The notes below the pieces were generated by a model. It saw only the letters and a program-made list of their open reading frames with translations. It made no database searches and was not told where the DNA came from. From contig NZ_LBJG01000025.1 in the NCBI RefSeq assembly GCF_028128765.1, positions 1 to 64,000 on the forward strand: a stretch of DNA of 64,000 bases, read 5' to 3'. A program made the position numbers and the translations under genes. The stretch is from Bradyrhizobium sp. CCBAU 51627. Its GTDB lineage: Bacteria; Pseudomonadota; Alphaproteobacteria; Rhizobiales; Xanthobacteraceae. Below are positions 42,446-50,637 of this stretch, piece after piece (the stretch's first letter is position 1; each line of letters starts with the position of its first letter).

Positions 42446-43195
42446 TTGCAGACCGGCCATATGCGCTCGCAAGCTCCAGAGCCTATCAATCTGCCCCCGC
42501 CATTCACGCTGGTGAGGCTGCGTGAAAGCGGTGATGCCTTTGGCCACGCCATTTCGATTGCGGAGGAGAGCGGGGCAGGCACGCTGGCCTATGTAGGTCG
42601 GTTCGATCTCGCCGAATTCGCCGTCGTGCTCGAACCCAACGAGCCATTGCGCACCGCACGCCGTGCCTTCTACGCGGGCTTGGTGGCTTTGAGCGACGCG
42701 CTGCGCGCCCACGCGCCTCCGAACAAGGAGATCACGATTGATTGGCCCGATGCCATTCGCGTCGATGGCGGGCTTGTCGGCGGTGGACGGCTCGCCTGGC
42801 CGCCCTCCGCGAAGGAGAACGAGCCGCCGCGCTGGCTCGTCTTCGGTGCCATGATCCGGACGGTCGCAGCGACCGAGGAGCCCGGCCTGTATCCATTCGC
42901 CTCCGCATTGGACCAGGAAGGCTTTGGCGACGCCGGCGCGGTTCAGGTCGCAGAGAGTTTTGCACGACATCTGATGCTGACGCTCGACGCCTGGCAGGTC
43001 GATGGATTTGACCATGTCGCGCGCGACTACCTGGGCCGATTGTCGCGGGAGCAGCACGTCAGCCACGGGATCGCAACCAATGGCGATCTTCTATTGCGCC
43101 GGATCGGAACGGACAGGCTCGAACGGCGTGACCTGAAACAGGCGATGGTGTTGCCGTCCTGGCTCGACCCGGTGCAGGGAGGACCGCGCTTTTGA
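42446..43195 (+). CDS. Biotin/lipoate-protein-ligase-like protein
   Basis: 249 residues. The fold of the BPL/LplA family is indicated by AFYAGLVALSDALRAHAPPN, EITIDWPDAIRVDGGLVGGG (equivalent to the KWPNDI and GK region) and WLVFGAMIRT. The usual RRGRP biotin loop is not apparent, so ligase activity is uncertain. TTG 42446 is chosen because GGAGG lies 8 bases before it; ATG 42461 is too far from that site. It opens a run of five genes linked by 4-bp overlaps, all of the kind found with formate dehydrogenase. Role probably in maturation or assembly. Confidence 0.8.
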   Translation: MQTGHMRSQAPEPINLPPPFTLVRLRESGDAFGHAISIAEESGAGTLAYVGRFDLAEFAVVLEPNEPLRTARRAFYAGLVALSDALRAHAPPNKEITIDWPDAIRVDGGLVGGGRLAWPPSAKENEPPRWLVFGAMIRTVAATEEPGLYPFASALDQEGFGDAGAVQVAESFARHLMLTLDAWQVDGFDHVARDYLGRLSREQHVSHGIATNGDLLLRRIGTDRLERRDLKQAMVLPSWLDPVQGGPRF

Positions 43196-43731
43196 AGCTG
43201 TTGCGCACCATCGCGCTCGATCCATCCGACACATTCGTTTTTGATGTGGCGGCGGAGCCGGGGGACTGGGCGATATCAGGCGTGTTCCGTTTCTGCGACT
43301 GCGATCCGGCCAAGCTGATCGGCAAGCACCGAACGGCCTTTCGCAGCGGTTTTCTCGGAGTGCAGTCCTGGGGGTGGTCGACCCTGGCGCAGGTCGCGTA
43401 CGCGACCGAGGACGACCGGCGGGCGCTCGTGCAACTCCTCGCAAGCCGGCTGGTCGAACGGTTCGGTGCTCCGGATTTTGCCATCGCATCCGCTGCGGCG
43501 GAGGAGGAGGTCGCCTTTGCGGATTCGCTCTGCACGCATCCCCTCGGCACGGTAATTGCCGTCCACCGTTCCGCCGATGACGGCGAGGTCCGTGAGTCCT
43601 TCCGCAGCTTGCGACTGCGCGAGGGGCAGGGGCACGGAAAGGCATTCTCATTCATGGAAGTGGCGGATGATGCTGAGCCCGACGGCGGCCTCGATCTGGC
43701 GGACACGAGCCGGGAGTGGTCGCGCCGATGA
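43192..43731 (+). CDS. Formate dehydrogenase-locus hypothetical (DUF6505-like)
   Basis: 179 residues starting at TTG 43192, which overlaps the previous stop (TTGA). GGGAGG lies 9-14 bases upstream. No catalytic motif is recognised. The size and place between the BPL-like and the next gene match a hypothetical protein conserved in rhizobial formate dehydrogenase loci, which I believe is DUF6505. Cytoplasmic, no signal or TM segment. Coupled translation with both neighbours indicates equal dosage and a shared job. Confidence 0.7.
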   Translation: MKLLRTIALDPSDTFVFDVAAEPGDWAISGVFRFCDCDPAKLIGKHRTAFRSGFLGVQSWGWSTLAQVAYATEDDRRALVQLLASRLVERFGAPDFAIASAAAEEEVAFADSLCTHPLGTVIAVHRSADDGEVRESFRSLRLREGQGHGKAFSFMEVADDAEPDGGLDLADTSREWSRR

Positions 43732-44735
43732 AGGATTTCTGGATCGCTTGTGGTCATCATCTGCTCGATCGCGATGCGAGCGGAAGGCTTGTGGTCACGG
43801 ATGAGTTCTTAAAGGCCTATCTCGCACGTCCCGAATTGATGCCGCCGGATGATGCTTGCGCAGCCGAGCGCCGTTTGCATCGCCAATTACTGACAAATCC
43901 GCGCCTCCCGGTCGACGCCAAGGAGATCGGAGCGATCGCCGATGCCGATGCGCGGGAGAATTGGCGTTTCGTGCTGACCTTCCGAGACCTTCTGCTACGG
44001 CATGCCACACTGGAAGCAGCCTATCTTGCGCTGGTCCGGTCTCGCTCGATCAATTTGCCGCCGCTTTTCGTTAATCAGCTCGTGCATGTCATCTTGCGCA
44101 ATGCGCTTGATGGCTGCGAGGATCCGTTTGTGCTTCGCGCCGCCGAGCTGTTCTTCCGGCCGCAGCGGCTCATTCCGCACGAATATTCGCTGCTTCTCGG
44201 GGACGAGGAAATCATCGGCGGACATGATTCCGCGCCGGTGCTGTCGCTGATATCCATGCTCGGCGCAAATATCGAGGCGCAGATCGACATCCTCAACGCT
44301 GCGAACGCTGACAGCTACTGGCTGCGCAGCGATCAGTGCGATCTCGCATTCGACCTGACCGGCGGAACGCGTGGACCGGCTGCGCTCGCGGAAGTCATCA
44401 GCAGATGGATTTCGCATTTGCTGGGCATTGATGCGGCAATCGAGCCGTTGATCGCACTGCGCGATGCGAAGCTGACCTGGTATGTCGGGCTGGATGCCGA
44501 AGCTACCCGAATAGGCGACAGGCTTTGGCATGGCGATGTGCTCGACCAGCGAACTTTGGGATGCGTGCTGGCCTTGTTTCGGCTCAGTATCGCTGATGCG
44601 GGTCTGGTCGTTGAATCCGTCGGGCGGGAGCCTGTGTATCTGATCCTCGCCATGACCCCCGACCAGCTGGTGCGGATGAAGCCTCAGAATCTCTTGACCG
44701 GGTTGCCCGTGAAGCATCTGGAGGCGGCGACGTGA
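43728..44735 (+). CDS. Formate dehydrogenase-locus hypothetical (DUF6352-like)
   Basis: 335 residues from ATG 43728, overlapping the previous stop by 4 bp (ATGA). Mostly helical, with no recognised motif: KDFWIACGHHLLDRDASGRL, RFVLTFRDLLLRH, QLIPHEYSLL-type segments. No signal peptide. Conserved neighbours (DUF3305/DUF3306-like genes next) suggest the uncharacterised DUF6352-type protein of this locus. It could be a chaperone or scaffold for the molybdoenzyme; this is context only. Confidence 0.7.
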   Translation: MKDFWIACGHHLLDRDASGRLVVTDEFLKAYLARPELMPPDDACAAERRLHRQLLTNPRLPVDAKEIGAIADADARENWRFVLTFRDLLLRHATLEAAYLALVRSRSINLPPLFVNQLVHVILRNALDGCEDPFVLRAAELFFRPQRLIPHEYSLLLGDEEIIGGHDSAPVLSLISMLGANIEAQIDILNAANADSYWLRSDQCDLAFDLTGGTRGPAALAEVISRWISHLLGIDAAIEPLIALRDAKLTWYVGLDAEATRIGDRLWHGDVLDQRTLGCVLALFRLSIADAGLVVESVGREPVYLILAMTPDQLVRMKPQNLLTGLPVKHLEAAT

Positions 44736-45250
44736 GCCCTGCAGCCGAGCCGTTGTTGCGTATTCCCCTCGGCGTCGTAGTCGAACGCCGCAGGTCGGCG
44801 TCGCCGTGGACCGATCTTGTCTGGTGCGGCACTGCAGTATTGCCGGATGAACCTGACGTGACGCCGTGGACTCTCATACGCGAACAGGACGGCGTAGCGC
44901 TGTTCTACGCTGGTACGGCGACGGTCGACCTCTATCGATCCGAAGCCGGGCGTTACAGCGATAATCTTGCTAGTAGGACTCCGAGTGTATGGATCGTTTT
45001 GAGCCCTTCGGAGGGGGCTTGGCCCTACGTGGTTGCGGCTATCACTGCCGATCCCGCGGAGGCGGAAGCGTTCGCCGAAGCCGGCGCCAATCTCGTAGAG
45101 GCGGTGCCGATGCCGGCGATAGTTCGTGAGACGATTGAAAGCTTCATTGCCGAGCACTACGTCGAACGGGTATTCGTCAAGCGCGCGCGACGCCGCGCCG
45201 ATCCAGAGGCGCTGGCGCATCGATCGAGTGAAAGCGGGCGGCGCCAATGA
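44732..45250 (+). CDS. DUF3305-like protein
   Basis: 172 residues from GTG 44732 (GTGA overlap with the previous stop). PLGVVVERRRSASPWTDLVW near the N-terminus and ALFYAGTATVDLYRSEAGRY, SVWIVLSPSE and VPMPAIVRETIESFIAEHY are the usual landmarks of DUF3305, found almost only next to formate dehydrogenase genes in Proteobacteria. Biochemical role unknown; probable maturation factor in the cytoplasm. Confidence 0.85.
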   Translation: MSPAAEPLLRIPLGVVVERRRSASPWTDLVWCGTAVLPDEPDVTPWTLIREQDGVALFYAGTATVDLYRSEAGRYSDNLASRTPSVWIVLSPSEGAWPYVVAAITADPAEAEAFAEAGANLVEAVPMPAIVRETIESFIAEHYVERVFVKRARRRADPEALAHRSSESGRRQ

Positions 45251-45894
45251 GTGACAAGGATTTGCAAGAGGCAGCTTTTCTCGCGCGCTGGTCTCGCCGC
45301 AAGCAGGAAGCGAGGGCGGGTGAACCTGCGGTCCAGCCCGGCGCAAACATTGGGCCGGACGACGTACCGCCGGCGGGTATTGCCGAAGCGCCTGCCAACC
45401 CGGCCATCGATCATTCCGGCCTGCCGCCAGTCGATTCCATCGATGCGACCACCGACGTCAGCGCTTTTTTGCGCAAGGGCATTCCGCAAGAGCTGAGCCG
45501 TGTGGCGCTGCGCCGGGCCTGGAGCGCAGATCCCGCGATCAGGGATTTTGTGGGGCCTGCGGAGAACGCCTGGGACTTCAACGATCCGATTGCGATGGAA
45601 GGTTTCGGGCTGCTTGGCTATTCTCCCGAGCGGCTCGAGGTGCTCGTCCCCCGCCTTGTTGGCGGCATGGTGCAGGCCGCGGACAGCCCGCCCGATTCAA
45701 TTGCTGGGACGCTGACAAATGCCGAGGGCGCAGTCGCGCAAGCCTCACATCATCCCGTAGACACGGGCGAGCAGCCTGTTCCCGGCGAACAGCAATTCGG
45801 GCCTATCGCACCGCAACCTCCAACTGCGGTGCGCTGCGAGGCCGACGGCCCTCCCGTTCGGCGGCGCACACATGGCGGAGCACTGCCTCGTTAG
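45247..45894 (+). CDS. DUF3306-like protein
   Basis: 215 residues, ATG overlapping the previous stop (ATGA). The DUF3306 start FLARWSRRKQEAR is followed by a Pro/Ala linker, then the conserved helical part (DVSAFLRKGIPQELSRVALR, AWSADPAIRDFVGPAENAWDFNDP). The C-terminal 60 residues are low complexity. It always pairs with DUF3305 in formate dehydrogenase loci. Role unknown. Last gene of the coupled chain; a 117-bp gap with a palindrome separates it from the TorD fusion. Confidence 0.85.
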   Translation: MSDKDLQEAAFLARWSRRKQEARAGEPAVQPGANIGPDDVPPAGIAEAPANPAIDHSGLPPVDSIDATTDVSAFLRKGIPQELSRVALRRAWSADPAIRDFVGPAENAWDFNDPIAMEGFGLLGYSPERLEVLVPRLVGGMVQAADSPPDSIAGTLTNAEGAVAQASHHPVDTGEQPVPGEQQFGPIAPQPPTAVRCEADGPPVRRRTHGGALPR

Positions 45895-45909
45895 CTGCGA
45901 CCAAATGCT

Positions 45910-45924
45910 ATAGCCTCAGGCTAT
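45910..45924. promoter_or_regulatory. 15-bp palindrome before the HTH-TorD gene
   Basis: ATAGCCT-C-AGGCTAT, a perfect 7-bp-arm dyad, 88 bases before GTG 46012. It could be an operator for a regulator, possibly the HTH domain of the downstream fusion itself, or a tight hairpin ending the upstream operon. Confidence 0.5.
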
Positions 45925-46011
45925 GTGATTGATTGACCGCTTCCAAAGCTCACTCTAATCTCTAACAAGCAAACGCGATCCTGCGCTTGGCACCTGGAAC
46001 GGGAGGTCCAC

Positions 46012-46788
46012 GTGCGCGATGCGGGTCTCAATCTTGCGATCGGCGCGGCTGGTGGCGTCGCCCAACTTGCCCGCAAGATTGGCATTGCGCAGCCTTCGGT
46101 GTCGAACTGGAGCAGGATTCCGGCCGAACGCGTCATTGCGGTGGAGGCCGCGACCGGCGTATCGCGCGAAATCCTTCGCCCCGATCTCTACAAGCAGCTC
46201 GCTTCGCCGGATGTCACGGATCCGTCGGACGTTGCGCGTGCCCAGGAATATGCGCTGCTGGCGACCTTGCTCTCATCGGCGCCGTCGTCCGCGCTGCTGG
46301 CGCAGATCGTGCAACTGCGCGGCGATGCCACGCCGCTCGGGCAGGCGCATGTGGCTCTTGCCGAAGCCGCTGCCAGCACGCTCGCAGCCAACGTCGAGCG
46401 CGAATATTTCGATCTGTTCGTCGGTGTAGGCCGTGGCGAGCTGCTGCCTTACGCCTCCTATTACCTGACGGGCTTTCTCAACGAACGGCCGCTGTCGCGC
46501 TTGCGCGAGGATCTCGCCGTGCTCGGGATTGCGCGGGTAGAGACCAATTGCGAGCCGGAGGATCATGCCGCGACGCTGTGTGAAATCATGGCTGGCTTGG
46601 CGTCTGGCCGCTTCCCGGCCTCGCAAGACGCACAGCGTGCTTTCTTCGAAAAGCACATATCGCGCTGGATGGGGCGTTTGTTCGCCGATCTGGAGAAGGT
46701 CGAAAGCGCGAAATTCTATCGGCGGGTCGGAATGTTGGGCAGCGTGTTTCTGAAAATCGAATCCGAGGCCTTTGCGTTCGCCAATTGA
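46012..46788 (+). CDS. TorD/DmsD-family chaperone with N-terminal HTH domain
   Basis: 258 residues. GGGAGG precedes GTG 46012. Residues 1-60 form a YdaS/Cro-like helix-turn-helix (GGVAQLARKIGIAQPSVSNW, then PAERVIAVEAATGVSREIL). Residues about 75-255 are an all-helical TorD-type domain (YALLATLLSSAPSSALL, YFDLFVGVGRGELLPYASYY, the linker EPEDHAATLCEIMAGL, FFEKHISRWMGRLFADL). TorD chaperones bind the TAT signal of molybdoenzymes until the cofactor is in; here the client should be the alpha subunit downstream. A DNA-binding domain fused to a TorD could link cofactor loading to transcription. Confidence 0.85.
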   Translation: MRDAGLNLAIGAAGGVAQLARKIGIAQPSVSNWSRIPAERVIAVEAATGVSREILRPDLYKQLASPDVTDPSDVARAQEYALLATLLSSAPSSALLAQIVQLRGDATPLGQAHVALAEAAASTLAANVEREYFDLFVGVGRGELLPYASYYLTGFLNERPLSRLREDLAVLGIARVETNCEPEDHAATLCEIMAGLASGRFPASQDAQRAFFEKHISRWMGRLFADLEKVESAKFYRRVGMLGSVFLKIESEAFAFAN

Positions 46789-46816
46789 GCGGCGGTGCTG
46801 GTGAAGGAGAGGTGCA

Positions 46817-47026
46817 ATGAGTGACGAAACGAAAGCGACAGCCGGCCGCCGCGACTTCCTTCGCAGGATCGGCATCGGCACCGTCGGTGCGGGCGCAACG
46901 CTCGCCACGCCATTGATCGCGCCGGCGCAAGCTGACAGCGAGAGCAGCGATGAGAAGCGCAAGGCGCGCTACAAGGAAACCGATCACGTCAAGAAATATT
47001 ACCGCGTCAATCGCTATCCGGGTTGA
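46817..47026 (+). CDS. TAT-signal mini-protein of formate dehydrogenase region
   Basis: 69 residues. The twin-arginine motif RRDFLRR is followed by a hydrophobic stretch IGIGTVGAGATLATPLIAPA and a charged tail ending in KYYRVNRYPG. This is the pattern of the 'formate dehydrogenase region TAT target' family. It is exported by TAT and could be a small subunit or partner of the formate dehydrogenase. GAGG lies 8 bases before ATG 46817. The alpha subunit begins 10 bp after its stop. Confidence 0.88.
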   Translation: MSDETKATAGRRDFLRRIGIGTVGAGATLATPLIAPAQADSESSDEKRKARYKETDHVKKYYRVNRYPG

Positions 47027-47036
47027 GGAGGCTGCC

Positions 47037-49982
47037 GTGCTGATCAAGAGAACACAGCGTTCCGAACTCGCTTCACATGGATCCGTCGCAGCCTCGCTGT
47101 CCGGGCAAAGCCATGGGCTTGACCGCCGCACTTTCCTGCGCCGCTCCGGCGTTGCCGGCGGCGCTCTTGCCGTGCTCGGAACGCTCCCGCTTGGCGGCGT
47201 CCGCAAGGCCGAGGCTGCCGCTGCCGGGCCGCTCACATCCGGCGCGACAATTCGCAAGAGCATCTGCACCCATTGCGCGGTGGGCTGCACGGTCACGGCC
47301 GAAGTCCTGAACGGGGTCTGGATCGGCCAGGAGCCAAGCTGGGATTCGCCGATCAATCGCGGATCGCATTGCGCCAAGGGCGCCTCGGTTCGCGAGCTTG
47401 TGCACAGCGAGCGCCGTTTGCGCTACCCGATGAAGCTCACGGGTGGGCAATGGACGCGCATCTCCTGGGATACTGCGGTCAATGAGATCGGCGACAAGCT
47501 GATGGAGATCCGCGAAAAATCCGGCCCCGATTCCGTCTATTGGCTGGGTTCGGCCAAGATGACCAACGAGGGCTCGTTTCTCTTTCGCAAGCTCGGCGCA
47601 TTCTGGGGCACCAACAACACCGACCATCAAGCGCGAATCTGTCATTCGACGACCGTCACCGGGGTGGCCAACACCTGGGGCTACGGCGCGATGACAAACA
47701 GCTTCAACGACATTCGCAATTCGAAGACGTTGATCGTCTGGGGCGGCAATCCGGCGGAGGCGCATCCAGTCTCGTTGCAGCATTTGCTGGAAGGGGCGGA
47801 GCTGAACCGAGCCAACTTCATTGTCGTCGATCCGCGCCTGACGCGGACCGCGGCGCACGCCACTGAATATGTCCGCCTGCGGCCCGGCACTGATATCCCG
47901 GTGCTCTATGGCATGATGTGGCACATTCTCAAGAATGGCTGGGAGGACAAGGAATTCATTCAGCAACGTGTCTACGGCTTCGACGACGTTCGGAAGGAGA
48001 TCGAGAAGTGGGCGCCGGACGAAGTTGAACGCGTAAGCGGTGTGCCCGGCGCGCAGCTTGAGCGCGTCGCCAAGATGTTCGCCACCGAAAAGCCTGCGAC
48101 GCTGGTCTGGTGCATGGGCCAGACCCAGCACACGGTCGGCACCGCCAATGTGCGAACGAGCTGCATTGCACTGCTGCTCACCGGCAACGTCGGTAAGCCC
48201 GGGACGGGCGCCAACATCTTCCGTGGTCACGACAATGTCCAGGGCGCGACGGATGTTGGCCTCGATGTCGTGACGCTGCCGTTCTACTACGGACTTACCG
48301 AAGGCGCCTGGAAGCATTGGTCGAGGGTCTGGGAAGTCGACTACGACTATCTGCTTTCGCGCTTCGATGACAAGAAGATGATGGAAACGCCGGGTATCCC
48401 ACTGACCCGCTGGTTCGACGCAGTGCTGCTGCCGAAGGCAGATGTCGCGCAGAAGGACAACGTCAGGGCGATGTTTGTGCAGGGGCACGCCAGCAACAGC
48501 ATCACGCGCGTCCCTGAATCGCTCAAAGGCATGAAGGCGCTCGAGCTGCTCGTCGTTGCCGACCCGCATCCGACCACTTGGGCCTCGCTTTCGATGGAAG
48601 CAGGGCGCAAGGACGGCACTTATCTGCTGCCGGTTGCCACGCAGTTCGAGTGCAAGGGATCGCGTGTTGCTTCGAACCGCTCGCTGCAATGGGGTGAGCA
48701 GATCGTCAAGCCGGTGTTCGAATGCAAGGATGATCTTGAGGTCATCTATCTGATGGCGAAGAAACTGGGTTTCGCCGAAAAGATGTTCAAGAACATCAAG
48801 GTCGAGAATAATCTGCCAGAAGCAGAAGACGTGCTGCGCGAGATGAATCGCGGCAGCTGGTCGACCGGCTATTGCGGCCAATCGCCGGAGCGACTGAAGG
48901 CCCACATGAAGAACCAGGCCAAGTTCGATCTGGTCACCATGCGCGCACCCAAGGACGATCCGGAAGTCGGCGGCGATTACTACGGCCTGCCATGGCCATG
49001 CTGGGGCTCGCCCGAGGTGAAGCATCCTGGCACGCCGCTACTCTACAACACCAATCTCAGTGTGATGGATGGCGGCGGAACGTTCCGGGCTCGCTTCGGC
49101 GTCGAGCGTGAGGAGAAGCTGCCCGATGGCACCACGCGCAAGGTCAGCCTGCTGGCGGACAAGTCCTATTCAAAGGATTCGGAGATCAAGGACGGCTATC
49201 CGGAATTCACGCTGGCAAGCCTGAAGAAGCTGGGCTGGGACAAGGACCTCACCGAGTCCGAAACGGCCACGATCATGAACGTTAACCCGGCCAATCCTGA
49301 TGCTGTCTCCTGGTCGCTCGACCTCTCCGGCGGCATCCAGCGCGTGGCGCTGAAGCATAATTGCGTGCCCTACGGCAACGGCAAGGCGCGCATGAATGCC
49401 TGGAACCTGCCAGATCCGATTCCCGTCCATCGCGAACCGATCTACACGCCGCGGGTCGAACTGGTCTCCAAATATCCGACCTTGCCGGATGCCAAGCAGT
49501 TCCGCCTGCCCAATATTGGCCTCACCGTTCAGAAGACCGCGGTAGAGAAAGGGATTGCAAAGCAATTTCCGTTGATCCTGTCCTCGGGGCGCCTGGTCGA
49601 ATACGAGGGCGGGGGCGAGGAGACGCGGACCAATCCATGGCTCGCCGAACTGCAGCAGGACATGTTCATCGAGATCAACACTGCGGATGCCGCCGATCGC
49701 GGCATTAAGGACGGTGGTTGGGTCTGGGTGAGCGGCGCCGAGAACAGCTCGCGCGCCAGAGTGAAAGCACTGGTCACCGATCGGGTCGGCAAGGGCGTCG
49801 CCTGGATGCCGTTCCATTTTGGCGGCTGGTTCGCCGGCAAGGATCTGCGCAAGAACTATCCGCTGGGCACCGATCCCATCGTGCTCGGCGAAAGTGCCAA
49901 CACGATCACGACCTACGGCTACGATCCTGCGACCGGCATGCAGGAGCCGAAGGTTACGCTCTGTCAGATCGTCGCAGCGTAG
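47037..49982 (+). CDS. fdhA: Formate dehydrogenase alpha subunit (Mo/W-bis-MGD)
   Basis: 981 residues. GTG 47037 with GAGGAGG upstream; the longer open frame is a shadow of the preceding gene. A TAT motif (RRTFLRRSG) and signal (GALAVLGTLPLGG) send it to the periplasm. A [4Fe-4S] site is CTHCAVGCTV plus a later CAKG. The molybdopterin domain shows DHQARICHSTTV with Cys in the place where E. coli FdnG has selenocysteine, followed by His; a catalytic Arg is expected downstream. Late residues IDDGGWVWVSGAEN and VAWMPFHFGGWF are the MoCo C-terminal barrel. It oxidises formate to CO2. The beta and gamma genes follow directly. Confidence 0.96.
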   Translation: MLIKRTQRSELASHGSVAASLSGQSHGLDRRTFLRRSGVAGGALAVLGTLPLGGVRKAEAAAAGPLTSGATIRKSICTHCAVGCTVTAEVLNGVWIGQEPSWDSPINRGSHCAKGASVRELVHSERRLRYPMKLTGGQWTRISWDTAVNEIGDKLMEIREKSGPDSVYWLGSAKMTNEGSFLFRKLGAFWGTNNTDHQARICHSTTVTGVANTWGYGAMTNSFNDIRNSKTLIVWGGNPAEAHPVSLQHLLEGAELNRANFIVVDPRLTRTAAHATEYVRLRPGTDIPVLYGMMWHILKNGWEDKEFIQQRVYGFDDVRKEIEKWAPDEVERVSGVPGAQLERVAKMFATEKPATLVWCMGQTQHTVGTANVRTSCIALLLTGNVGKPGTGANIFRGHDNVQGATDVGLDVVTLPFYYGLTEGAWKHWSRVWEVDYDYLLSRFDDKKMMETPGIPLTRWFDAVLLPKADVAQKDNVRAMFVQGHASNSITRVPESLKGMKALELLVVADPHPTTWASLSMEAGRKDGTYLLPVATQFECKGSRVASNRSLQWGEQIVKPVFECKDDLEVIYLMAKKLGFAEKMFKNIKVENNLPEAEDVLREMNRGSWSTGYCGQSPERLKAHMKNQAKFDLVTMRAPKDDPEVGGDYYGLPWPCWGSPEVKHPGTPLLYNTNLSVMDGGGTFRARFGVEREEKLPDGTTRKVSLLADKSYSKDSEIKDGYPEFTLASLKKLGWDKDLTESETATIMNVNPANPDAVSWSLDLSGGIQRVALKHNCVPYGNGKARMNAWNLPDPIPVHREPIYTPRVELVSKYPTLPDAKQFRLPNIGLTVQKTAVEKGIAKQFPLILSSGRLVEYEGGGEETRTNPWLAELQQDMFIEINTADAADRGIKDGGWVWVSGAENSSRARVKALVTDRVGKGVAWMPFHFGGWFAGKDLRKNYPLGTDPIVLGESANTITTYGYDPATGMQEPKVTLCQIVAA

Positions 49983-49996
49983 GAGGAGCAACGAAA

Positions 49997-50593
49997 ATGG
50001 CTCGGATGAAATTTCTCTGCGACGCCGACCGTTGCATCGAGTGCAACGCCTGCGTAACCGCGTGCAAGAACGAGCACGAGGTGCCATGGGGCATCAACCG
50101 GCGCCGAGTCGTCACGCTCAACGACGGCAAGCCTGGCGAGCGCTCGATCTCGATGGCCTGCATGCATTGCACCGATGCGCCGTGCGCGGCAGTCTGCCCG
50201 GTGAACGCGTTCTATACGACCGCCGATGGCGTGGTGCTGCACTCCAAGGACATTTGCATTGGTTGCGGCTATTGCTTTTACGCGTGTCCGTTCGGCGCCC
50301 CGCAATATCCGCAACTCGGCAATTTCGGCTCGCGCGGCAAGATGGACAAATGCACGTTCTGCGCCGGCGGGCCCGAGGCTGACGGCAGCAAGGAAGAGTA
50401 CGAGAAATATGGCGCGAACCGTCTGGCGGAAGGCAAGCTGCCGCTCTGCGCGGAGATGTGCTCGACCAAATCGCTGCTGGCCGGCGATGGTGAGATCATC
50501 GCCCAGATCTACAAGGAGCGCGTGATGAAGCGCGGTTACGGCTCAGGCGCCTGGGGCTGGAAGACCGCCTATCACGAGACGATCGAGTCCTAG
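49997..50593 (+). CDS. fdhB: Formate dehydrogenase beta subunit (4 x [4Fe-4S])
   Basis: 198 residues from ATG 49997 (TAGGAGG upstream). Four cysteine clusters: CDADRCIECNACVTACKN, CMHCTDAPCAAVCPVNA, CIGCGYCFYACPFGAP and KCTFCAGG with CAEMC. It lacks a TAT signal, so it is probably carried out with the alpha subunit. It relays electrons from the molybdopterin subunit to the cytochrome b subunit. The C-terminal transmembrane anchor of the E. coli FdnH homologue is absent. Gaps to the neighbours are 14 and 44 bp. Confidence 0.95.
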   Translation: MARMKFLCDADRCIECNACVTACKNEHEVPWGINRRRVVTLNDGKPGERSISMACMHCTDAPCAAVCPVNAFYTTADGVVLHSKDICIGCGYCFYACPFGAPQYPQLGNFGSRGKMDKCTFCAGGPEADGSKEEYEKYGANRLAEGKLPLCAEMCSTKSLLAGDGEIIAQIYKERVMKRGYGSGAWGWKTAYHETIES

Positions 50594-50637
50594 ACGCAGA
50601 GTATCGACCGCGGCCGCGTCAAATTGGGAGGATATCT

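Noticed and set aside
47600..47700. Selenocysteine in formate dehydrogenase
   Set aside because: The Mo-ligand position in DHQARICHS is a normal Cys codon (TGT), so no TGA recoding is needed.
47073..49025. 650-codon open frame antisense to fdhA
   Set aside because: Shadow of the formate dehydrogenase alpha subunit; no start signal or family.
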